In this document: positions 6,586 through 9,992 of the stretch, piece by piece
Layout: each line of letters opens with the position of its first letter
How positions within the stretch are numbered: position 1 is the first letter of the stretch
Origin: Actinomycetota bacterium
GTDB lineage: Bacteria > Actinomycetota > Acidimicrobiia > Acidimicrobiales > CADCSY01
Assembly (NCBI GenBank): GCA_019348335.1
Contig: JAHWJR010000019.1
Location: 7,691-17,682, forward strand
Reading direction: 5' to 3'
DNA length: 9,992 nt
Program-made: the position numbers and the translations under genes
Notes under the pieces: generated by a model
What the model was told of the DNA's origin: nothing
The model's database searches: none
The model's input: only the letters and a program-made list of their open reading frames with translations

Positions 6586-6796
6586 CGGGCATCACTCCTG
6601 GCGTGGATCGGGCTCGCCGGAGGACAATGCCGGCGGGCATCCCGGGAAGCGGACACCCGCCCATGGGACCTTCGGCCGGAGGCCGGTGTCCCGCTGCTGA
6701 GCGGCGTACGACCCGACGCACCCAGTAGGACGGTGGCCGGGTGGGGCGGTCCGGTGGAGCTGGACGAACCCGCTTCTCGAGTCGGTTGTGGCGTTA
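6586..6796 (-). promoter_or_regulatory. infC operon leader with three hairpins (candidate autoregulatory leader)
   Basis: About 200 nt upstream of infC with no supported gene. Read as minus-strand RNA it can form three hairpins. Hairpin A (6692-6665) has GGGAC/GTCCC outside and CGGCC-TCC-GGCCG inside. Hairpin B (6661-6632) is an 11-bp stem, GGCGGGTGTCC against GGATGCCCGCC with an 8-nt loop. Hairpin C (6634-6616) is GCCGG against CCGGC with a 9-nt loop, and it shares three bases with B, so B and C compete. The AGGAG of infC (6595-6599) follows. L20- or IF3-dependent control of infC leaders is established in other bacteria; a role here is inference. No T-tract is seen. Confidence 0.45.
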
Positions 6797-6801
6797 GGGT
6801 A
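6795..6801. promoter_or_regulatory. Overlapping divergent -10 candidates between infC and the DUF1844 gene
   Basis: TAGGGT at 6795-6800 on the plus strand fits the actinobacterial TANNNT -10 pattern. Its spacing would put the first transcribed base at about 6807, the A of the DUF1844 ATG. On the minus strand the same bases read TACCCT (6801-6796), a possible -10 for the infC leader. No good -35 is visible for either, so this is a weak call. Confidence 0.3.
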
Positions 6802-6806
6802 CCACC

Positions 6807-7265
6807 ATGAGCTCCATCTGGACACCGGGCGGCGAGCGCCCCGTGCAACGCGAGCCCGGCCCGCCGTCCTCACCCGGCCCGTCTGCGCCTCCCGACGGTG
6901 GCGCCGGCTCTGGGTCGCCCGGCGACGACCTGAGCGCCGAGGAGCGGGCCCAGCTCGAGGACGAGCTGGCGGCCATGCAGCAGCAGGTCGCCAGCACGCC
7001 GGCGGCCGTGGTCGTGGCCAACCACGCCGTGGGCCTGTTCCAGCTGGCGGCCATCCACCTCAACCGCCAACCGCCCAACCTGGCCGAGGGCCGGATCGCC
7101 ATCGACGCCATGGCGGCCCTGGTCGAGGGGATGGAAGGGCGCCTGGGTGACGAGGAGCAGGCGCTGCGCGACGGCCTGCGCCAGCTGCAGATGGCGTTCG
7201 TCCAGCTCAGCGGCGGTGCCGGCGCCGCCGGCGAGGACGGCGGCGAGAGCGAACCTCCGGCCTGA
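6807..7265 (+). CDS. DUF1844 domain protein of unknown function
   Basis: 152 aa, predicted cytosolic, with no signal peptide or membrane helix. Residues 1-45 are a low-complexity Pro/Gly/Ser-rich and probably disordered stretch. Residues 65-136 match the DUF1844 pattern: VVVANHAVGLFQLAAIHL, the AIDAMAALVEGMEGRLGDEEQAL segment and LRQLQMAFVQLS. This is an all-helical domain with conserved Asn/His at the start and an ID..A..VE core. The tail is acidic and Gly-rich. The function is unknown; DUF1844 genes often lie beside infC in Actinobacteria, as here, suggesting a link with translation, but that is inference. The ATG at 6807 has no clear Shine-Dalgarno (only AGGG at 6796-6799). With a possible -10 at 6795-6800 the transcript may be leaderless. 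Confidence 0.85.
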   Translation: MSSIWTPGGERPVQREPGPPSSPGPSAPPDGGAGSGSPGDDLSAEERAQLEDELAAMQQQVASTPAAVVVANHAVGLFQLAAIHLNRQPPNLAEGRIAIDAMAALVEGMEGRLGDEEQALRDGLRQLQMAFVQLSGGAGAAGEDGGESEPPA

Positions 7266-7268
7266 GGC

Positions 7269-7295
7269 CCGACGTCGGTCGTTTGGCGACGTCGG
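7269..7295 (+). terminator. 9-bp hairpin just after the DUF1844 gene, possible terminator or operator
   Basis: CCGACGTCG (7269-7277) is the exact reverse complement of CGACGTCGG (7287-7295), with a 9-nt loop, starting 4 bases after the stop codon. There is no T-tract, so termination would be of the U-less type proposed for high-GC actinobacteria. Each arm also contains the palindrome GACGTC, and CGACGTCGG occurs twice 17 bp apart (7270 and 7287), so a dimeric regulator site upstream of the small ORF is an alternative. Confidence 0.4.
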
Positions 7296-7297
7296 CC

Positions 7298-7315
7298 GGC
7301 GGGTAGCCGCCCGCC
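7298..7315 (+). promoter_or_regulatory. Hairpin abutting the start codon of the small ORF
   Basis: GGCGGG (7298-7303) pairs perfectly with CCCGCC (7310-7315) around a 6-base loop, and the last stem base directly precedes the ATG at 7316. It would hide the only G-rich stretch that could act as a ribosome binding site. It may control the small ORF, or it may argue that this ORF is poorly translated. Confidence 0.3.
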
Positions 7316-7549
7316 ATGGCCAATCCCCAGCAACCGGAGCTCGCCCGGAGCCGTCGCACGCCGCTCGATCCCGACAGCATCGGCAGCGACCTGGAGGCGG
7401 CCTCGACGCCGGCGGAGGACGAGGCCACCGGCCCGGTCCCTCCTGAGAACCAGCCCGGCCACCACCCCGCGCACGACCAGGACAAGCCCGACCCCGAGGA
7501 GTTCCTGGCCCGCGCCCGCGACGGCGCCGGGCCCGACGACGACGACTGA
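7316..7549 (+). CDS. Small acidic hypothetical protein
   Basis: 77 aa, not recognised. It is Pro/Asp/Glu-rich, ends in four aspartates, and has no cysteine, signal peptide or membrane segment; it is probably disordered and soluble. The only motif-like stretch is PDPEEFLARARDG near the C-terminus. About nine in ten third codon positions are G or C, like the neighbours, which supports coding, but in DNA this GC-rich that is modest evidence. No Shine-Dalgarno is clear and a hairpin touches the ATG. It lies 50 bases after the DUF1844 stop and 115 bases before the transporter ATPase. It could be a lineage-specific small protein or a chance ORF. Confidence 0.5.
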   Translation: MANPQQPELARSRRTPLDPDSIGSDLEAASTPAEDEATGPVPPENQPGHHPAHDQDKPDPEEFLARARDGAGPDDDD

Positions 7550-7627
7550 CTCCGCCGGCTGAGGCGCTGCTCGCCCGGCCGAGGGCACAGGCCGTGCTGG
7601 TGCCACCGCGGATCGTGCCTGAACCGG

Positions 7628-7633
7628 TAACGT
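7628..7633 (+). promoter_or_regulatory. Candidate -10 box for the amino acid transporter operon
   Basis: TAACGT fits the TANNNT actinobacterial -10 and lies in the 115-base gap before the ATPase, which would give a leader of about 25 nt ending in GAGGGAG. No convincing -35 is seen 16-19 bases upstream. The rest of the gap shows only a weak 5-bp stem (GGCAC 7584-7588 with GTGCC 7600-7604). Confidence 0.25.
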
Positions 7634-7664
7634 TCTCCCGCCGCTGACCAGCGAGGGAGTGCGG

Positions 7665-8408
7665 ATGGCCGAGACCCCGGTCGTGGTCCTCGAGAAGGTC
7701 AACAAGTGGTTCGACGACCTCCACGTCCTGCGTGACATCGACCTGTCGGTGGACGCCGGCGAAGTGGTCGTGGTGGTCGGACCGTCGGGGTCGGGGAAGT
7801 CGACGCTGTGCCGGTGCATCAACCGGCTCGAGCCCATCGACAGCGGCACCATCCTCGTCGACGGCGCCCCCCTCCCCGAGGAGGGCAAGGAGCTGGCCCG
7901 GCTCCGGGCCAAGGTCGGCATGGTCTTCCAGTCGTTCAACCTCTTCGCCCACAAGACGGTTCTGCAGAACGTGACCCTGGGCCCGGTGAAGGCCCTCGGC
8001 CAACCACGGGCGGCGGCCCGGGAGCGGGCCATGGAGCTGCTCGAGCGCGTCGGCATCGCCGAGAAGGCCGACCGCTACCCCGCCGAGCTCTCGGGCGGCC
8101 AGCAGCAGCGCGCCGCCATTGCCCGGGCCCTGGCCATGGGCCCCAAGGTCATGCTCTTCGACGAGCCCACCTCGGCGCTCGACCCGGAGATGATCAAGGA
8201 GGTGCTCGACGTGATGGTCGAGCTGGCCGAGGAGGGCACGACCATGATCGTGGTGTCCCACGAGATGGGCTTCGCCCGTTCGGCCGCCCAGCGGGTCGTG
8301 TTCATGGACGGCGGGCGCATCGTCGAGGTGGCGCCGCCCGAGCGCTTCTTCAGCGAGCCGGAGAGCGAGCGGGCTCGTGACTTCCTGTCCAAGATCCTGG
8401 CTCACTGA
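7665..8408 (+). CDS. Polar amino acid ABC transporter ATP-binding protein (GluA/GlnQ type)
   Basis: 247 aa, the normal length. It is the cytosolic ATPase that powers uptake by the permease encoded downstream. Walker A is GPSGSGKST (39-47, K45); Q-loop Q89 in GMVFQSFNLF; signature LSGGQ (142-146) followed by QQRAAIARALA; Walker B VMLFDE (162-167); D-loop SALD (170-173); switch H199 in VVSHEMGFA. FQSFNLFAHKTVLQNV and FDEPTSALDPEM are typical of the PAAT/HisP-GlnQ-GluA subfamily. The ATG at 7665 lies 5 bases after GAGGGAG (7653-7659). A GTG at 7659 overlaps that ribosome binding site and is rejected. The binding-protein and permease genes follow with the same orientation, so this is the first gene of the transporter operon. 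Glutamate or a related polar amino acid is the likely substrate, inferred from subfamily. Confidence 0.95.
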   Translation: MAETPVVVLEKVNKWFDDLHVLRDIDLSVDAGEVVVVVGPSGSGKSTLCRCINRLEPIDSGTILVDGAPLPEEGKELARLRAKVGMVFQSFNLFAHKTVLQNVTLGPVKALGQPRAAARERAMELLERVGIAEKADRYPAELSGGQQQRAAIARALAMGPKVMLFDEPTSALDPEMIKEVLDVMVELAEEGTTMIVVSHEMGFARSAAQRVVFMDGGRIVEVAPPERFFSEPESERARDFLSKILAH

Positions 8409-8431
8409 GCCCCGACTGCAAGGAGAGACAC

Positions 8432-9352
8432 ATGAACCACACCCGATCCCGCTGGATGATCGGCCTGCTCCTGGCCCTGGCCCTGGTGGCCACCGCCTGT
8501 GGCGGTGGCAGCGGCGACACCACGCAAGGCACCGACACCACGCAAGGCACCGACACCACCCAGGGCGGCGGCGACAGCGAGGAGACGATCGAGCACCCGG
8601 CGGGCTCGACCATGGCCGAGATCCAGCAGCGGGGCACCATCACGGTCGGGACCAAGTTCGACCAGCCGCTGTTCGGGCTCAAGCGAGCCACCACGGGTGA
8701 GGTCGAGGGCTTCGACGTGGAGATCGCCGAGCTCATCGCCGAGGCCATCGACCCTGACCTCGAGATCGAGTTCGTGGAGACGCCCTCGGCGGTGCGCGAG
8801 GACGTGCTCGTCAACGGCGACGTCGACATGGTGGTGGCCACCTACACCATCAACGACAAGCGCAAGGAGCGGGTCGGCTTCGCCGGTCCCTACTACGTGG
8901 CCGGACAGGACATCATGGTCCCCGCCGGCAACCCCGAGGACATTCAGGGCGTCGACGACCTGAACGGCAAGCGGGTCTGCTCGGTGCAGGGATCGACCTC
9001 GATCGAGAACGTCCGGGAGGAGGCGCCGGACGCCGACGTCACCGAGTTCGGCACCTACAGCCAGTGCGCCGACGCCATGAGCGACGGCAGGGTCGACGCG
9101 GTGAGCACCGACAACGTCATCCTCCTCGGGCTCATCGAGGAGAGCGACGGCGAGTTCGAGCTGGTGGGCAACCCGTTCACCACCGAGCCCTACGGCATCG
9201 GCGTTCCCAAGGACGACGACGAGCTCCGCAACTTCATCAACGACCGGCTCGAGGAGATCTACGACAACGGCGAGTGGGCCGAGGCCTACGAGCGCACCGT
9301 CGGCGTGGTCGACGAGGAGACCCCGGAGCCTCCGGAGGTCGACCGCTACTGA
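8432..9352 (+). CDS. Amino acid ABC transporter solute-binding lipoprotein (GluB type)
   Basis: 306 aa, family 3 periplasmic-type binding protein (SBP_bac_3), tethered outside the membrane, which captures the amino acid and delivers it to the permease. A positively charged start, hydrophobic helix (9-20) and lipobox ending in C23 (LVATAC-GGG) indicate a lipoprotein. Residues 24-58 are a low-complexity linker with DTTQGT repeats. The mature domain begins near MAEIQQRGTITVGTKFDQPL. Hallmarks are GFDVEIAELIAEAI (93-106), VREDVLVNGDVDMVVATYTI, FAGPYYVAGQDIMVP and GKRVCSVQGSTS. C183 and C212 (YSQCADAM) are in positions conserved in the GluB group and may form a disulfide. DAVSTDNVILLG and PYGIGVPKDDDELRNFIN follow. 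The start has AAGGAG at 8420-8425 with 6-base spacing. A strong hairpin follows the stop. Substrate specificity is inferred only. Confidence 0.94.
   Translation: MNHTRSRWMIGLLLALALVATACGGGSGDTTQGTDTTQGTDTTQGGGDSEETIEHPAGSTMAEIQQRGTITVGTKFDQPLFGLKRATTGEVEGFDVEIAELIAEAIDPDLEIEFVETPSAVREDVLVNGDVDMVVATYTINDKRKERVGFAGPYYVAGQDIMVPAGNPEDIQGVDDLNGKRVCSVQGSTSIENVREEAPDADVTEFGTYSQCADAMSDGRVDAVSTDNVILLGLIEESDGEFELVGNPFTTEPYGIGVPKDDDELRNFINDRLEEIYDNGEWAEAYERTVGVVDEETPEPPEVDRY
8516..8569 (+). repeat. 18-bp tandem repeat in the binding-protein linker
   Basis: GACACCACGCAAGGCACC occurs twice in perfect tandem (8516-8533, 8534-8551), followed by a diverged third copy (8552-8569). It encodes DTTQGT-DTTQGT-DTTQGG, residues 29-46, just after the lipid-anchored cysteine. 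The two exact copies use CAA for Gln, unusual for this GC-rich gene, and suggest recent duplication or slippage. The repeat probably sets the tether length. Confidence 0.85.
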
Positions 9353-9378
9353 TCGTGCCCTGGTCCGCCACGGGCCCA

Positions 9379-9408
9379 CGGGGGGCGGAGGCCCACCTCC
9401 GCCCCCCG
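9379..9408 (+). terminator. 13-bp perfect hairpin between the binding-protein and permease genes
   Basis: CGGGGGGCGGAGG (9379-9391) pairs without mismatch to CCTCCGCCCCCCG (9396-9408) around a CCCA tetraloop, 27 bases after the binding-protein stop. There is no T-run. Since the permease belongs to the same transporter, a partial terminator or an mRNA-stabilising 3' end for the binding-protein message is more likely than full termination. Such hairpins after binding-protein genes are known, for example between malE and malF. Confidence 0.65.
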
Positions 9409-9432
9409 GCCCGCCAGCCGAGGTAGGCCGCG

Positions 9433-9992
9433 CTGGACGTCATCCTCGACAACCTGGGCCGCTTCGGCACGGGGATCCACACCACCGTCACCCTGACCCT
9501 GCTGTCGTGGACGGCGGCGTTCGCCATCGGCCTGGTGGTGGCCTCGTTCCGGGTGGGCCCCATCGCACCGCTGCGGGCGGCGGCCACCACCTACGTGGAG
9601 CTGGTGCGCAACTGCCCGCTGGCGGTGCTGTTCGCGTTCTTCTCCTTCGGGCTGCCCAAGGTCGGCTACCTCTACAGCTTCTACACGACGGCGGTGATCG
9701 TGCTGGCCCTGTACACCGGCACCTACGTCACCGAGACCATCCGCTCCGGCATCAACTCGGTCGCCGGCGGCCAGGCCGAGGCCGCCCGCTCGCTGGGGCT
9801 GACCTTCCCCCAGCTCCTGGCCTACGTGGTGCTCCCCCAGGCGCTGCGCACGGTGGTGGCCCCGCTGGGCAACCTGTTCATCGCCCTGACCAAGAACTCC
9901 TCCATCGCCTTCACCATCTCGGTGGGCGAGCTCACCGGGACCGCCCAGCGGGTGGGCAACGCCGCCGACAACTACCACGCCGCCTTCCTGGC
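9433..9992 (+). CDS. Polar amino acid ABC transporter permease (GluC type), 3' end outside window, CTG start
   Basis: Inner-membrane permease of the transporter; 186 codons are visible of an expected 220 or so. The N-terminus DVILDNLGRFGTGIHTTVTL matches the GluC/HisM start. Hydrophobic segments lie at about 14-38, 62-75 and 83-99. The EAA loop that contacts the ATPase is EAARSLGLTFPQLLAYVVLPQ (116-136), with E116, A117, A118 and G122. NSSIAFTISVGELTG follows. The frame has a TAG at 9424-9426 and then no ATG, GTG or TTG until GTG at 9535, which would delete most of the first membrane segment. CTG at 9433 follows GAGGT (9420-9424) by 8 bases and gives the expected N-terminus, so it is the best start. 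A sequencing error upstream is the alternative. The family is certain. Confidence 0.92.
   Translation, partial: MDVILDNLGRFGTGIHTTVTLTLLSWTAAFAIGLVVASFRVGPIAPLRAAATTYVELVRNCPLAVLFAFFSFGLPKVGYLYSFYTTAVIVLALYTGTYVTETIRSGINSVAGGQAEAARSLGLTFPQLLAYVVLPQALRTVVAPLGNLFIALTKNSSIAFTISVGELTGTAQRVGNAADNYHAAFL

Noticed and set aside
6503..6592. 29-codon ATG ORF overlapping the infC start (ATG at 6592, inside TGATG)
   Set aside because: AGGAG is only 2 bases from this ATG, too close for efficient use, while it is ideally placed for the ATA of infC. The peptide is unrecognised. A regulatory overlapping ORF is possible but unsupported.
6600..6873. Minus-strand short frames in the infC leader (for example 6592-6873)
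   Set aside because: Ser/Arg/Pro-rich low-complexity translations, without ribosome binding sites, spanning the promoter region and DUF1844 start.
7659..7667. GTG at 7659 as start of the transporter ATPase
   Set aside because: It lies within the GAGGGAG ribosome binding site; the ATG at 7665 is spaced correctly.
6794..8405. Minus-strand open frames of 420 and 511 codons opposite DUF1844 and the ABC ATPase
   Set aside because: Both are shadows; the plus strand gives a DUF1844 domain and a fully motif-complete ATPase.
1..9992. CRISPR arrays, tRNA or rRNA genes, insertion sequences, phage or defence genes
   Set aside because: None seen by eye on either strand: no regularly spaced direct repeats, no transposase or integrase motifs and no recognisable tRNA cloverleaf. 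Composition is uniform, with no sign of a transferred island.

Overview
The window is high-GC DNA (about 70% by eye, not computed) with strongly G/C-biased third codon positions, many GTG starts and very short intergenic gaps. Gene content and order suggest an actinobacterium. An Acidimicrobiia-like lineage is my best guess, but it rests on general resemblance and not on a search. This is mostly core genome: I see no tRNA or rRNA gene, insertion sequence, phage gene, CRISPR array or toxin-antitoxin pair.

Left part (1-6585, minus strand), read in the direction of transcription: infC (IF3), rpmI (L35), rplT (L20), a SpoU/TrmH-family RNA 2'-O-methyltransferase, a soluble PAS-type sensor histidine kinase, pheS, and pheT, which lacks only its last few codons at the window edge. 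This is the classic IF3-L35-L20 cluster joined to phenylalanyl-tRNA synthetase. The last four genes are fused at their junctions: ATGA at 4410-4413, GTGA at 3364-3367 and TGATG at 2331-2335. They are very likely translationally coupled, which places an orphan kinase inside a translation operon. infC appears to start at a rare ATA codon behind a well-placed AGGAG, downstream of a leader of about 200 nt with several hairpins. Further hairpins sit between rpmI and rplT, across the rplT stop, and against the kinase start codon.

Middle (6586-7664): a divergent intergenic region whose possible -10 boxes overlap on the two strands, then a DUF1844 protein on the plus strand (possibly leaderless), a 9-bp hairpin that may be its terminator, and a small acidic hypothetical ORF.

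Right part (7665-9992, plus strand): a polar amino acid ABC transporter of the glutamate/GluABC type. It comprises the ATPase, a lipoprotein solute-binding protein with a tandem-repeat linker, a 13-bp perfect hairpin, and an inner-membrane permease that runs off the window. The permease frame has no ATG, GTG or TTG near its N-terminus; a CTG at 9433 with a GAGGT ribosome binding site is the best start. Together these parts bind an amino acid outside the membrane and drive its ATP-dependent uptake.

I did not find a clearly new multi-gene system. The observations most worth a second look are the two non-canonical starts (infC ATA, permease CTG), the infC leader hairpins (including a stem that is complete only as minus-strand RNA), the three-arm hairpin at the rplT/methyltransferase junction, and the kinase embedded in the pheST operon.
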